Positions 16,931 through 30,900 of a stretch of DNA of 64,000 nt are shown here, in pieces. A program made the translations under genes and the position numbers. The notes under the pieces are model-generated. The model searched no databases and had not been told where the DNA came from. It saw only the letters and a program-made list of their open reading frames with translations. Numbering within the stretch: the first letter of the stretch is position 1; the number at the start of each line of letters is the position of its first letter. The DNA is from Telopea speciosissima. Its lineage: Eukaryota; Streptophyta; Magnoliopsida; Proteales; Proteaceae. The stretch spans positions 8,378,862 to 8,442,861 of the forward strand of contig NC_057918.1 of assembly GCF_018873765.1 (NCBI RefSeq). Reading direction: 5' to 3'.

Positions 16931-18809
16931 TCCCAAAACCGCTGTAAAAACCAGGATTATTAAAGTCTGAATTGGGACCGGATTCCAGTTAATTCGGATT
17001 CAGAATCGATCGGAAATCAGCCTGAAACATAGAAACCAGCATGGACCGGACGGAATCGGATTCAAGCTCAACGAATTCCAATCCAGATGGCCTATTCAAC
17101 CGATCCGATTCTTAAAACCCCAAGACAAAACGTCAAATGATGCCTCAACTCCTTCGAGGAGAATTCCACTTTAGGTTAAATACAACCGCAAAATAGGCCC
17201 ATTCATCTCTCACACAACTACAGTGGATTACATCCGCACTACGGAGGCAGACTTGTGAAAAGATAGTTGCCACAACTCTACTCTGGAATCTGTTACATTT
17301 GTTAACCTTCACGACTTACCTTCCAAGCTAGGGTCGTCATAGTTAGGAGGTGGCTGAAGCTACCAACTTGGTCATTCGTGTATTAGCATGCACCTTCCCA
17401 TGGTTCATGATAGACATTGAAATTACAAATGCAGAATTTTCCCAATCAACTTCGCTAGTGTTGATGACTGAATGCAATAACCCAGTAATAGAAAAGCAAA
17501 TTCTCCGACAATGTTTGAATGCAGTAACACAAAGCAGACATTAATTTGAGAAGCGAACCCACAAGAAAAATGGCATTTTTTTGTAATTTCCTGCACCATG
17601 ACAAACATTTTTTAAGTAGAAGGCAGGTTCAATGGTCCATGATTGCTTCATGTATCACCCCAGGAACTACTCTATGCACTGCTTATCACCAGTAAAGACC
17701 CCCAAAAAAGGGGCCAAAAAAAACAATAGGATCGTCTCTCAAGATGGGAGGGGCCTGTGGATATGACACACAATTCCCATTAATTTCATTCTCTACCGCA
17801 ACCTTGCTTTTCCAAAGAACAGTACAATCATTTATTCGCATAATTTAGTTTTGAAAGAAAAATTGGGATCATGAACCGGAAAAAAAAAAAAAAAAAAAAA
17901 AAAAAAGGGGTACCTGCAGAGCACTAAACACCTTCATCATGATTGATTAGCAGAAATTTAACCTCAAGACGAACCAGGTCTTGTTGCAGAAGAAAGCACA
18001 AAAATGTCACACACAACAAGCTTCCGAGCTTTTGCAGTTTCAACATGTGATCCAAGCTTGGTAAGCACACACAGAGATTCGGATGGTGTAGAGTAGAGTA
18101 GACAAGCAAGACAATCGAAGGGATATTACGGAAACCCACGTGCAATGAGAAGCAATTAAGTGATAAATGATGCCGTTTTAGCAGAACTTCAATTCAATAA
18201 GGTTTTGTTGCAGAATAGTGCACATCTAAAAATGTCACATGACCAACCTTCTGACCGTTTGCAGTTTTCTACAGGTGACTCAAGCTGGTAAAGCAAAGGA
18301 GCAACAGGCAGATGCTGTGAAGCACACAAGCAGAAAGATGCAGAGAAACCCATGTGAAGGCAGTAAATGCCGAATGGTGCCATTTAGGCTTTAGCAGAAC
18401 CGCACCTCAAAACAAACACATACAGATACCATGTAAGAATTATCTCTACTCCAAACTACTCGATGACAGAAAGCAGAAAAGATATGACATTAAAAAAACA
18501 TAAATAGTTATAACATGACAATATAAGTAGGAAAGTAACCTCCCCAAATTTTAGTCAGCTGAAGAGTATGTCCATGCAAAAGCTGAGTCCAACCAAATCA
18601 TCCCTTTGACATTGTAGGAGCTCAATTAATCAAAGTCATAGTCCTAACAAATCCAATTGTCATTCGGCGAACAGAAATAACAAGATTATCTTTTTGTCGA
18701 ACCATCCTATCACGGCTATTGATATTGTGCATGTAAGATAGTACATAATCTCATCAGATGCACATTGTCACAGTCTCTCTCTCATCAGATGCACATTGCC
18801 AGTCTCACT

Positions 18810-21800
18810 TCAGCTCCGGCTCCGACGTTGATCCCTGGCAACAGGACTATGACATCAGAATAGAATGGATTTAAGTCGCAATTAAAAAAGAAAACGTATT
18901 ATATGATTTGGTGAAATAGCAGCCTAAAATGAACCAGTAGTTATGTCATCCAGACCATCCAACAAATGTACTGTTTTAAACTAAAACAACTGTCAGGGAA
19001 GCATTCTGATCCCTCATTACGACCTGCATCAGTTGGTCAGGCAATGGTACAAACCTCAAAGTCATGGATTTTATGAGATGAGATTAAAAAAACAAGAAAC
19101 CTCAATTGCTCAAGAACAGAATAATGGTATACCCGTTAGCATAGGTAGGAGAATCACGATGGGCTGGACGATATGGTGGTGACCTGCTGTAGCTGCGGCC
19201 ACGGCGTGGTGATACACTGCGGCGTCGAGGTGGAGATTTTCTACCACGAGGGCTGTAACTCCTGCCAAATTGAAGCATTAATGGTGAGAGAGAACCCATG
19301 GAAGTAAAAAATTTCATGTACCATAAAAATTTCCAGTTTTGTTTCCCATTTAAACTATTTAAGCACCAAGACAGGTACCAGTAACACAGCACATGGAAGA
19401 AGGGCATCTTCTCCCATCAAACAGTAAGAGACAATCATAAGATGATCGATGTCAAAAGGAAGACTCATTTATCCCACCAAAAAAGGGGGGAGGGGATAGA
19501 ACAGTGACAGTAACATAACTCTATGAGTTTTCATTGAATGTGATCACGGACTTGATTAATGTGCAAACATGTAATGCATGCATAATGGAGAAACTTGAGG
19601 CATACCTGCGACCATAACTGGGGCTCCTACGATGTCGAGGACTAGGGCTACGACGCCGACCACTTCCCATTCCACGTGAACCAATCCGCAAGCGACACTC
19701 CCGAGCAAAGTGACCAGGTTCACCACACTCATAGCACTTCAGGTCATCACCACCACCACCACCACCTCGGTCGCCACCACCACGGCCACGTCCACCGCCC
19801 CGACCGCCCCCACCACTCTTAGAATTATGAGAAAGTTCCACACGCCAGCCATTCTTCCCTATTTAACCGATGCAAGAATAACCAAACGACACTGATCATG
19901 ATACAAGTCCATTTAATCTGATATCATCAAAATATCAGCATTGCATTAATAGAGAACATGACATTAATAGAGAACATGATTCAACAAGTCATCAAACATA
20001 TTGATTATATGATACTTCTCTGCAGCCAATATACATGGTCATCCCATAACATAATAAAAATGAGAATTTTATGAGGATAATCTATAACAGGAGCAAAATA
20101 TCGAAACAACCAACAAATCTAGAGCTGTACGGGTAATCAGGTTCGAAAACAAAGCATCCGAATTCATAGTGATGGGTGAGGACTAAAGAGTAGATACTCT
20201 GTAAGCAAGAAATGCACCAGATACGCACAATGATTGCCCACAAAGAAACAAATGCAGTAGGAGAGCTCCAACCAACTTCAATTCCAGAATTAGAATTGTA
20301 AGCTCCAAAAATATGCCATCTAAATTTTGAAATCAAATTTACGATGAATCCCTAGGCAACCAGTGTTGGTAAAATCCCTAGGCAACCATAGGCAATGGGC
20401 TGCCTGATTTTTAGATAATGCTGTACCTTGAGGTCCAGATGCCCACCTAATTTACTACATGTTCAATAGAAAAAAGAGGGGGGGGGGGGAGGATGGGGTA
20501 AAAAGTGAAAGAACACATCACCTCAAAAATTATTTTTACTATAAAACACTTGCATTGTAATTGTATTTATTAGTTAGTAATAACTCCAAAAGCACTAACA
20601 TAATAGAGCGTAAATCGCATGTACTTAAATTCATTCGAAGGCACCATACATTGCACAACTAAACAAAATGGCACCTAGCCCAAAATTATGCCTAGGCCAA
20701 CTAGAAACCTACACAACCATCTACGACAACTCATCTGGAAAGGTGTCACCAAAACACCCTTCAGCCACCTAATTATCTAGTGCACCCTTGACTACAGTAT
20801 ATATAAACATGGTATAGACAGTTGGATGCAGCAACTTTTGGAAAGCCCATGAGATGGTACTAAAATGATTTTGGTTCATCCAAACATGAAACATAGCAAA
20901 AATGACAATGGAGAAAGAGAGTAGATTTCATCCATAGGACACTTAAAACCTTTTCCTGGCTCTACCCAATGACCTTGAAAGTTGCAAAATGCTGATATTT
21001 TCTTCTCCATGAGGTAGTGCCATGTAACGAAAGGCTTTTAAGTTCAGAAGATGCCCCCACAAAAAGATCAAACAGATGCTTAAATGGATGCAAAGAAAGG
21101 AGAATTCTTCCCCTCATTTGTTTACTCTACCATTACGGACAATCAGTAGCTCCTTTGCATCCACAATTTAGAGAAACTGATGGATTTGTTTGGTTTCTCG
21201 ATGGTAACATTGGCTGAATTGATGAGCTCATGTGCTGGCATTCATATCTAGGACAATTCAGAGACCAAGATCCGTCAAGTTTGCTACATAAGGAAGCAAG
21301 TATCATATTTTCTCATCCAGTACTCCATTGAAAATATTACAGCTAGGATTGCTAGTTCAGCTGGCAAACTGACCTGTCCACGAGAGTAGTATATAGTCAG
21401 ATACGAGCGTGGGAGACTGGGTCTTAATAGCGGAAAAAAAAAAACCATTTTCCCCCAATAGAGAATGTTAGATATTGACCCCCCTCCCATCCCCACCATA
21501 TAGATCAGGTGCCAAGGAATGGTAGTGTTGGTAAATGCTGAAGTTTCCAAATGTGCATAATCCACCTCATTGACTATGCTTCTTGACAGGGACATGGTCG
21601 TTTGTTGTTTTAACCACCACCAAAAAATTGAAAATCAGAAACCATTTGAACAAAGAAAGAAAGAAAGATAAATTCAAACAAAAAAAAAAACCACAACAGA
21701 CATGGATAAATATTAAAAACAGGAAGATGAAGAAAATATATAATTTACTCCAGATGCTACAAAAGATACTTGATCTTTTTTCGTTGGTATGAAAACCAAA

Positions 21801-24439
21801 TAGGTAGAAGGGGAAATGACAAAATACTATAAAATTTGAAGTCGGCAAGGAATAAGTACATTGAACCCTACCCCCCCCCCCCCAAAGATGCATATTGTCA
21901 AGTAAACAAGAGAGAAAAAGCAAACAAGCAAAAGAGTCCCGTTCACAGCCACAATGCCCAATTTTGACAGCATGTGCCCAAAAGGAGATGGTAAAACATG
22001 GGTAAGATCATTTCTAGAACCACTGTTTCCAAAAGGAACTGTAAACTAAATTATATGCTTAGTTGCACTACTGCGACCTGTTTGTTGCAGGTTCAAACTT
22101 GGAAACTGCAGCAGCGAGCGGTCCTTGTGCACTGCGATGCTGCTTTTTCTATATAATTTGATCATCGGCATCAAGCATCAATGGCTGAAACCAGAAATTT
22201 TTGACGAACTTGACAGATGTCAAATACATGACACTGCATGTCATGGTATCGCGTGGGTGTGCCATATGTGCCAGGAAGTCCACAAGCCTAGTATTGTTAT
22301 GTCCTTTTAAGCAGAAATACTATGTACAGCTAATTTTCAATCCATCATTCACTAATCACTATGCGTGATACTTGATCCAAGCATCACCCTTTTAACTAGA
22401 AATACAATGCTCCAGCTACATCCAACAGTATCATTATAACGAAAGTAAAATTAGACATAAGTATAAACACATCTTTATTGAATAACGAAGCATCAAACAT
22501 GCACACCACACCATCCAAAGTCAACATAGCAAAAGATACCTCCACCACTAAAAGGATAAGAAAATCATGATCATAGATTAATGGGGCATCCTTTTCAAGG
22601 ATTCACCATACAAACAAGAAACCTTGATGATGTCATTACCTTAATAGATCATTGCAACCAAAAGATGCCATGCATCTTCAACTGACTTCAACTCACAACA
22701 ACGAGGGAGGCCTTGAGGATATCCTACCTGAGTATTATCAGCATCCATACGGAATATTGACTCAACTGGCCAATTGGATAACATTCCAACAACACCTTTC
22801 AATCCACAGGCGTGAAACAACAGGTTGCCAAATCAAACTGTCCACAATGGAATAGACAATGAAAGAATCCTTGATCTCCATCCACAACCAACAACCCCAA
22901 ACCCACAAAAAGTTGGCAAAAAATCAACCATGATCCACCGACAGCCTCTCCGTTCAGCATACACTCAACAAATTCAGTAATGGTTTACCCTTCATTTTTT
23001 GAATGAAAACTTAAAATGAGAACCAAAAAGAAAAAGATAGCCAAATCCATTATAAGATAAAGAAACAGCTGACAAAATCCTGGCAGTGGACTAAACAAGT
23101 GTGCCTTTTTATCCCTCTCCACAGTGACATGGAGCACTTTTCACATAAATAATAAGAAATAAAACAAGCAATCCATTAGATTAGCCCAGCATCCTAAAGA
23201 GCTACCAATGCAAAGACATCCACCAAAAATGCAGTTTAGCAGAATGTATGATACAATTGCAGGTTTCACAAGAAAACTTAATAAATAAAAACAATAAGGG
23301 TAAAAGGAATTATCTGCATGGATATAATCACGCAGCAATCTCCAGGTTTTGGTAGCACTAAAGGAGAGAGAGTTTTACAAATGTGTAAGCAATATTGAGA
23401 ATCACTAATTATATATGTTACTTCGCAGAAGAAAAAATGAAAGGAAATTTAAATAATCAGTTAGCATTTTGCAAAGCACTAATAGCAAACCATATCAAGG
23501 CCTTTCAAAGGTTAACGCCTTGAGTGGAACAAAAAAAATAGTACATATATCATCAGAAACAATAAAAAACAGGCCAAAAGATGTTTTATGCTGCAAGTAA
23601 GTTGGACATGTAACTACAACTAAAGGAAAAAAGACAGAAAAACATAAATAAATTTTCATAGCGGAACCCGGGAAGCACCCAAAATTTTTTGTAAATTAAG
23701 CAAAATAATTGATAGATGAAAATGATTCCTACTTACCATCCAATGCACGGATTGCATCCATAGCATCTCTGCGATCATCGAACTCAACAAATGCATAACC
23801 TGGTGGCTTTCGAGCAACCCAGACACTGCATATTTGTGCTAAGAACTAGTTAGATCAGCAACAAATGACTAAAGCAGCCTTTACAGAAGGAGTAAACAAA
23901 ATTTCTAGAATATTGAAGCATATAGGCCAGAGTCTGCAAGACTCAAGATTTGCGGGGAAAACAATGCTTTAAAGACAAAAACAGGAAGGTGCATACCAAT
24001 ACATGGAAGGCTTCCCAGTCATGTCTCAAGTTCAGCCCAGATGGAAAGGGTTCATGACATACCCATGAACAAGCATACAGAAACTTAAGTTCTATTCTCA
24101 TACACAAATGAACTTCAGAAAGGGTTCATGACTTACCCATGAACAAGCATACAGAAATTTAACTTTTATTCTCATTCACAAATTCCTCTACATCGGGGAT
24201 TTCACTACTTACCCCCATCTTCCTCCCCAAATTAAGCAAATATTTTCTAATTACAAGAGAATAAAATAATTTAATCATCAACGACACCAGCTTTAGCAAA
24301 AAGAACTGTCGCGAGTACCAAAGAAAAGAAATAAAAGACAAAAGCTTCACCTCCGAAGAACACCGTATGCTCGAAATTGATCTTCGAGCTCTCTTTCAGT
24401 AACTCGCGGATCCAAGTTCCCAACATATACCCGAGACAT
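18810..24439 (-). CDS. RSZ22: SR splicing factor, RSZ22-like (RRM, one CCHC zinc knuckle, RS tail), 5 exons
   Basis: This is a plant 9G8-like SR protein of nuclear speckles, acting in spliceosome assembly and splice-site choice. Exons on the minus strand: 24439-24351, 23825-23737, 19858-19606, 19261-19133 and 18846-18810. All are GT-AG with consistent phase, giving 198 residues, close to the ~200 of Arabidopsis RSZ22. An RRM spans about 1-72, with RNP2 VYVGNL (4-9) and RNP1 PGYAFVEF (38-45). A glycine/arginine-rich hinge covers 75-96, and a CCHC knuckle ([14 protein letters not shown]) lies at 101-114. The arginine/serine tail ([18 protein letters not shown]... [11 protein letters not shown]) ends the protein. 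Exons 1-2 encode the RRM and are separated by 3.9 kb from the knuckle exon. Reading through introns 3 or 4 meets stops quickly, so intron retention would truncate the RS tail, as is common for SR genes. Confidence 0.94.
19859..23736 (-). other. Long intron 2 of the RSZ22-like gene
   Basis: This 3.9-kb intron separates the RRM exons from the zinc-knuckle exon. I see no coding exon or recognisable transposon protein in it. It contains homopolymer runs (G near 20480, C near 21874) and anonymous AT-rich sequence. Long introns at this place are common in plant SR genes and can host alternative splicing, but no conserved alternative exon can be picked out by eye. Confidence 0.6.
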
Positions 24440-24790
24440 TATCGTAGAGCGATTACAACCTACAGATCAAATAAGAATTGATTTGCGAAAAAAGAGAGAG
24501 CGCAAGATACTGAGATAGCAAGTAATCGCTTGCTATAACAATAAAAACACCGATTTCTCTCACATACAAGATATGCGAGCATGAACAGATGCACAAAAAA
24601 TAAAAAGATAATGGCTTGTATAAACTTACACTGAAAAAGATTCAAGAACGGCTGCGCCCAGGAAAACCCTAGCGAGTCCAAGAACGGATAGAAACTACCG
24701 CTGAAGGGTTTGGTCTTCGGGGTTTGAAGCAAGTCCAACTCGCACTCTCGCAGAGCTCTTAAACCCTAAAAGTAACGGAGATTATTAGTA
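24440..24790 (-). promoter_or_regulatory. Leader and promoter-proximal region of the RSZ22-like gene
   Basis: Upstream of the ATG on the minus strand is a leader of about 300 bases. AAACCCTAA occurs in plus orientation near 24761-24769, and a partial AAACCCTA near 24664. Such telo-box motifs are frequent in promoters of plant genes for RNA processing and translation. The transcription start is not determined. Confidence 0.4.
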
Positions 24791-27586
24791 TTTCTATTCA
24801 GAAAGAGCAGTATAGAACTCATCCGTCGTTATAATGAATGAATGAGCCTGACCGTGACAGACATGTACGACTATTATACTTAACCGACTGCGTAGTGCAC
24901 GCGACATGTCTTAACTGAGGTGTTGGCTAAAGAACGGTCCGACCGGCATTGTGATCGACTTGTCCACAAAGACCCTTTAGGTTCAGCCCTGGCCTCGACG
25001 AGACAAATCGGTCTGATCAGATTTTGACCGAATTGGAATCGAAATTGACTCTTTTTTATGGTTCAGACCAATTTTGACCGAATCGGATTTCTAATCCGTA
25101 GAGGCTGATTCCATTGCCAAATTGTATTTACGAACCTTCGGACATACCCATATGGCCATATAGAGACTGCCCCAAAGTCCTTCATTAACCTGTCAAGTTT
25201 CAAACCACGAGTTGGGTACATGGGAAATCAAATTACCAACAAATCCACACTACATATAGGTCCCAATGACTATTGAGATTAGGGGTGTCAATTCTAGGCC
25301 TAGTTAGTTCGACCGAGCTTAATCGAAAAAACATGAAATCAGTCCAAACCATTTCTTAATCGTGCTGGACCTAAGCCTAAATTGTTCCAGATACAAAGGT
25401 CCTACCCGATCATCACCTGACCGATTAAGAATCCGACTCTTTATAACCCATGTAAAATCTTTAATGGGCCTAATCTACAGAATCTTGGGTTTGCTGCCAA
25501 CCTCAAATTGACATGAACTTTGCACCAATCTGATGGGAATAATTATTGCTCTTGAGTCATGGGTTTATACGGTGTATTTTGCTTTCGTAAGTAATATTTA
25601 ATGCTAGAAAGCCTAGGATAGCTAATTTTAGGCAAACGAGTTTAAAGCCTGGTTAGAGCCTATTTAAAGCACGTCTATCTCCTCTTTAGGGAGCTCAGTG
25701 CCCCAAGAGTGCCCAAGGGGCTTCCAAGGATTGGGTTGTGTTGCACACATCTCGATGCATGCCTAGGGATGTGTGCGGCACAACCCAATGACTGGATACC
25801 CCCTGGGCGTGCTGGGCTCCCTGAAAAGGAGCTCAATCCCATGTCTAGTGTAAATAACATTAGTCCGATTGACGATCGAGTATCAACTGACCGTTTATAA
25901 TTGTGTTCATGTTGCTGTATGCAAACCTGACTACCTATTCAGGCAGGCACAGTGCAAAGAGAAAAAATGGTGAGGTCTGATCGAGACCAACCAATTGACA
26001 CCCTTAACTGAGATCATACTTTCCGTATAGACATGCATGAGAGGATATATGTTGAATAAGCATTAAAATTTTACGATTTAATAACCCATAACATTATTTA
26101 GATATCTAACAATCATAATTGCCACGTGAGTCATTATTTTTTGGACTACAAGGATTTGAGCTTCTAGATTTAAATGTTGGGTTCTTATGGTTTTGGCGAT
26201 TGAATTGGTTTGAGTTTACTCTTGTTTCTTATCTCTTGATTATTGATATAAGGGAAGGATAATTTAGCGTTCCCTCTTATGTCTAAATCGATGGGATGAT
26301 TAGAATGCCTGATATTCACTTTGTTTTTAAATATTTATTAAAAGAAATGTTTAAAGTTCAATTGATAGCCCACATTGTGTTGGATTTAGTGATCTGAAAT
26401 ATTCTAAAATGGATGTTTCACATTGTAAAAAACTTCAATGAGTTATTGGATTTTGTTTATTATTTTCAGTTGGCCCTCTTTTGTGTTTGCTAGATAACTC
26501 ATCCACATTAATTCATTTTTTACAAAACAACAAAGTGTTTGAGGGGATACTCTAGTACTGTCTAGAATGACACCCTATTACAGAAAAATGGTAGCACTCC
26601 TCAAGAAACTCATTTACCACTAGTATTCAGGGAAGACTAACATGTTTGTTTCATTTTTTTAGAACGACATATTTCACTATTATGTTGGGAGAACCAAGGA
26701 AGAAGGTCCTTTAGGGGTAAGACTGATTTATAAAACGAATCAAACGGGCGAATAGATATCATGTAGTGAATTTAGGGGTGCAAGTTTGGCCCTGTCGACC
26801 TGAACCTGCTTTGACCTACCCTAAGCCTGAATAAGGTATGGGTTGAGATATATTGGCTCTAAGGTCGGGTCATGGCTGAAAATTTCTAACCCTAAGTTAG
26901 GGTTAGGTCGGGCCAAGATTGACTCCTTGCCCGACCTAGTTTAGACTAATATATATATATATATAAAACCGTTATATATCATCGGATACACCTCAAACAA
27001 TATTGTATAAGGTGAAAACACATGACATCAACTAGTATTAGTTTTAACTGGTGCAGTAACGAACTATTTTGTTTTACAGCAAAGTTAGGAATATAGCCCT
27101 CTCAACTCTAAAATATCATTGTACCATGTCGGTCCCTGCCCGGTTATCTACCCCCCAAGAAAAAAAAAGAAAAGAAAAAAGAAAGTCGGTTCCTTACATT
27201 TTGTAAATTATAATATTTAAATAATATATATTTTTTTCCATTAAAAAAAAAAAAAGACATCAACTAACAAACAAGTGGCTGTAGTAACTTGGTCATCGTC
27301 TCAACTCTCCAATCTTGAGACCGGAGGGTGGAGGCCAAAGACCACCCAGCAGCAGGGTACTGTGGGATCCATTGCAGACAAATTACTGTTTTGACAATAT
27401 TAACAGCTGATGAGATAATCTGACAACAGCTCCCAGCCAAAAGGATAAGGGTTTTAAAGTAATTTTGTACCCTTTTTTACTATGCTAGTGTACTGTTATT
27501 ATTATTTTTTCTGATGGAAGAAACTGTACTGTTATTTTATTTGTAATTTTTGGCTGAGATTCTGTCAGAGCTCAAGTTTTCCAGCC
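24791..27586. other. Divergent intergenic region between RSZ22-like and KUP12-like genes
   Basis: No gene recognised. It contains a CGGATTTCTAATCC-type diverged repeat near 25005-25105, a foldback at 25678-25832, a nine-unit AT tract near 26947 and purine-rich tracts near 27160 and 27245. The strand switch between the two genes lies somewhere in this interval. Confidence 0.5.
25678..25832. repeat. Foldback MITE-like element, GGGCTGTGCCGCACACATC family, copy 2
   Basis: The left arm (TCTTTAGGGAGCTCAGTGCC... GGATTGGGTTGTGTTGCACA) pairs with the right arm (TGTGCGGCACAACCCAATGA... GTGCTGGGCTCCCTGAAAAG) around a centre CTCGATGCATGCCTAGGGAT. It matches the element at 15335-15515 in arm sequence and spacing. 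Predicted open frames on both strands are by-products of the palindrome. Confidence 0.8.
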
Positions 27587-27727
27587 ATGGGCGGAAACAA
27601 GAAAATCATGGTCCTTGCTGCTACAGTTATCAAGAAGTGTTTCTGCAACTTGGTTTTTGATAGGGTTTTGAGAACAAGGGCAGTATATCTAAAAAATTCG
27701 AAAATTTTCTTTATTTCAAAACTCTAG
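27587..27727 (+). other. Candidate uORF in the KUP12-like leader (46 codons)
   Basis: An ATG at 27587 in near-optimal context (GCCATGGG) opens MGGNKKIMVLAATVIKK and stops at 27725-27727, about 210 bases before the transporter start. A splice-acceptor-like TACCGCAG ends at 27927, eight bases before the main ATG, so a leader intron is possible. Whether this uORF is in the mature mRNA depends on the unmapped transcription start and leader splicing. Confidence 0.3.
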
Positions 27728-27935
27728 CTTGCGAAGATAGTGTGTAGGAGGAGGTACGGTTTAGTTGATTTACATTCATAAGAGACGATTTCTGCAACTC
27801 GGTCTGAGGGGTTTGGGATAAAAGGAGATTTTTCCGATGGCGCGTCTCTGCAGTTGGGTTTGAAAGGTTGAAGGATTTTATCGAGAATATTTGATTATTG
27901 TTCATTTCGTTCTTTCTGGTACCGCAGACTAGAAA

Positions 27936-30900
27936 ATGGAGCATGGAGGAATTGAAGAGAGTGGTCGTTTGGTTCATTCGGAGTCCAGATGGGTCGACGG
28001 AAGCGAAGCAGATTCAGAGTCTCCCCCAATATCCTTTTTCGATGAGGATGAGTTCAGGGAAGATTATGGATCTTTAAGAAGGAGGCTTGTGAAGAAACCG
28101 AAGAGAGTTGATTCCTTTGATGTTGAAGCCATGTCTGTATCTAACTTTCATGGACACCATTCGAAGGTAGTCAATTTTAATCTTCACCTTCGTATTTCAT
28201 TATTATACTCTGGGTTTTGGTTTAATGTTACTTGCTTTTTGATCATGTAGTAGGTGTAGTATTTTTGAACTTGGCTCTCACTGTGTAATATATGCCAAGA
28301 AACGATATAGTTAGTTAAGTACCAAATAAATTTCTCTCTGCCTATGCTTTCTTAATTCGTCTCACTTTATTCTGGTTCCCCTCCCCCCCCTTCATTTCCT
28401 CTCACTCTTGGAATACCAAAGGCCTTTGCAGATGGCCAGATATTTAGTCCACTGCCTTTTGGGAGCTGGGATATTTCGTATGCATCTTCTCGATGTTAGA
28501 AGTAGTTACTGATGATCCATGGGGGTGGAAGTCAAGTAAAAGTGTTTAAGTTAAGCGAAGTGGTTTATCTGATTTAGTCGACCAAACCATTTTTTTTATA
28601 TAATCCATCAGTTGCAAGGGGCTTATGTGTGTAACACCATCTGGTATAACCTAACCCATTGTGGTCATACCTACTGGTCGTGGAGCTCTGAATTCAAGTA
28701 AAGCTTGGTTTTGAGTCTTTTGACTGTTACTGACATGGCACATTATGGTGGAGAAATCTGTTGGAGGAGGGCACTGTCAATCAGAAGCAAAACGAGTCAT
28801 AGAAAACTTATTCCATCAAACATAATGAAAGATGGGAGGATTCTTTATTTTTGTCACATCCTTGCCAGTCTTTTGAATCACTCATCTGGTCTCAGCATGC
28901 ATATGGTTGAGGTATTGTCTTGTACCATATAATCCAATTCCAAAATACTCTTGTTGGTAATTGAATGAAGACATCTAAAATGCGATTTTTTCTGAGAAAA
29001 TCCATGAAGTTGAAGTTTGCCATCAGTTGGCATACGCTGACTTGTCCTCAATATGCATATGGTTGAGGTCTTGTCTTTTCATTTGTCTGAAAGCTTTCCA
29101 ACAAAGCTTTCAAACAAATCTAAGATTGCTTAAATCTGATTTATATTGAAGGACTTATGTTTCCTCAAACTTAATTTGGTGTGCGCGAATGCTATCGAAT
29201 GCTATCAAAATCGCTTTGAATGAATTTTTTTAGGCATCAAAACAAATGAGGCAATTTTGTTTTTTAACAATGTTTAATCATATTAAGATTTATGGAATTT
29301 TTAGAATTGAGAAAAACCTCAACATTTAAAAGTTGAAAATTGCATCCATAGCCGAAAATCCAGTTTTTGTTCTTGAACTTGGGGGATTGACTTTTTATCC
29401 TTATGAAATTTGATTTTTAAACTATTTTTATTGGATTCAAATAGGAGGGTATTTGCTTATTTATGAATAATATCTTAAGTAAATGTATTTACTTAAATGA
29501 TGTTAGTTATGGATAATTGTTTGTCCTGGGTTTTGGCATAAATAAGTGTTTGTATACCAAGGTTTCCCACCGAGACGACCAAGACCACCGAGATCTCGGT
29601 GAGACAATGCAATCTTCTCATTTCGCCTAGCATCTTGTCTCGGTTTTCCAAAAAACCAAGATATTACCAAGATCTCGGCGAGTTCTTGTTCCATGTTTTG
29701 CACTTGATCTCACAACAATAGACTATTTCTTGCTTCTCTAAGAACCAAGTTTTCACTACAAAGGTGCAGTCACCAAATGTGGATCTTCTATCAGCCATGG
29801 AAGTGATGGAACCAGCCCAATCTGAATTAGTGTAGGCTTCAATTCTCCAGTGATTATGCTTGGTGTACAACAGCCACTTTCCTGGGCTGGATTTCAATTT
29901 TCAAGTAGTAGAGAATATGGTTTGCGGCCTCCATATGACAAGTTCCAAGAGCATGCATAAACTGGATAACTACTCCAACGACATAAACTATCTGGATGAG
30001 TAAGAGAAAGGTAAATAAACTTCCATACAAGTCCTTGACATCTTCTTGCATCAATCAAGGGATGACCACTATTTTCTCCTAGTTTATAATTGGATTAATG
30101 GGGTAGTCTGCAGGTGTACAACACAACATCCTTGTTTCTTTCAAAAGATCCAACACATACTTTCTTTGACAAACGTGAACTTCCTTTCTTGACCTTAATA
30201 CCTTAATTTCCAATAAGAGCTTTAAGCCACCAAAATCATTAAATTTTAAAATATTTTTTAAAATATCAAAATAAATGAATATTTTACGGCACTATTGATC
30301 TTAGCAATGTTTTACCATATTAAGATTTATGGCATTTTTAGATTTGAGAAAAACCCCAGCATTTAAAAGCTGAAAATTGCACCTACCGCCGAAAATCCAG
30401 TTTTTGTTTTTGAACCGGGGGGGGGTGACTTTTTATCCTTCTGAAATTTGAGTTTTTAACTATTTTTATTAGATTCAAATAGGGGGTATTTGCTTATTTA
30501 TGAATACTATCTTAAGTAAATGAATGATATTCGGCATAAATAAGCGTCGCCCTTGACAACTATGATTCTTAGTTCATTGTGCGTACACTAGTAAATTTGG
30601 GTCAATAACCACAAGTACCATTGTGAGTGTTTTTGTATGTGTGTGTGTGGAAATAGTTCTTGCATTGTGTTTAGAATGTTAAAAATAAGCTGTATAGAAA
30701 AAACCAAAGCAAGAAAAGCATTTCTGGGCCTCAAAACCATCAACTCGAGTTGCCTAGGAAAAATCCCAGGTTTCGATCAGTTTCGACCAAATCTCTGTTT
30801 CTAGCTGGTCGAAACTGAGATTTAGAACCTTGTGTTATAGTACTTTGAAATAGAGATGTCACCCTGCCTCATAGTGATGACTTTTTGGAGAAGGTGATAG

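Larger units (their letters stand above)
15116..18809. other. Intergenic region between the membrane-protein and RSZ22 genes
   Basis: No host gene recognised. It holds a foldback (15335-15515), an AT-rich diverged segment (15650-16050), a LINE remnant with an inserted SINE (16050-16930) and GATACC/CGGATTC-rich repeat material (16955-17115). From 17120 to 18800 there is anonymous sequence with a 26-base A tract near 17880. Within the anonymous part, two related segments (about 17930-18170 and 18175-18400) share GCAGAA.AA..CACA and TGTCACA motifs and look like a degenerate duplication. Confidence 0.5.

Noticed and set aside
28507-28580. Possible C/D box snoRNA in KUP12 intron 1 (TGATGAT then CTGA about 60 bases later)
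   Set aside because: The boxes are short, the terminal stem does not pair and no C'/D' boxes are seen, so it is compatible with chance.
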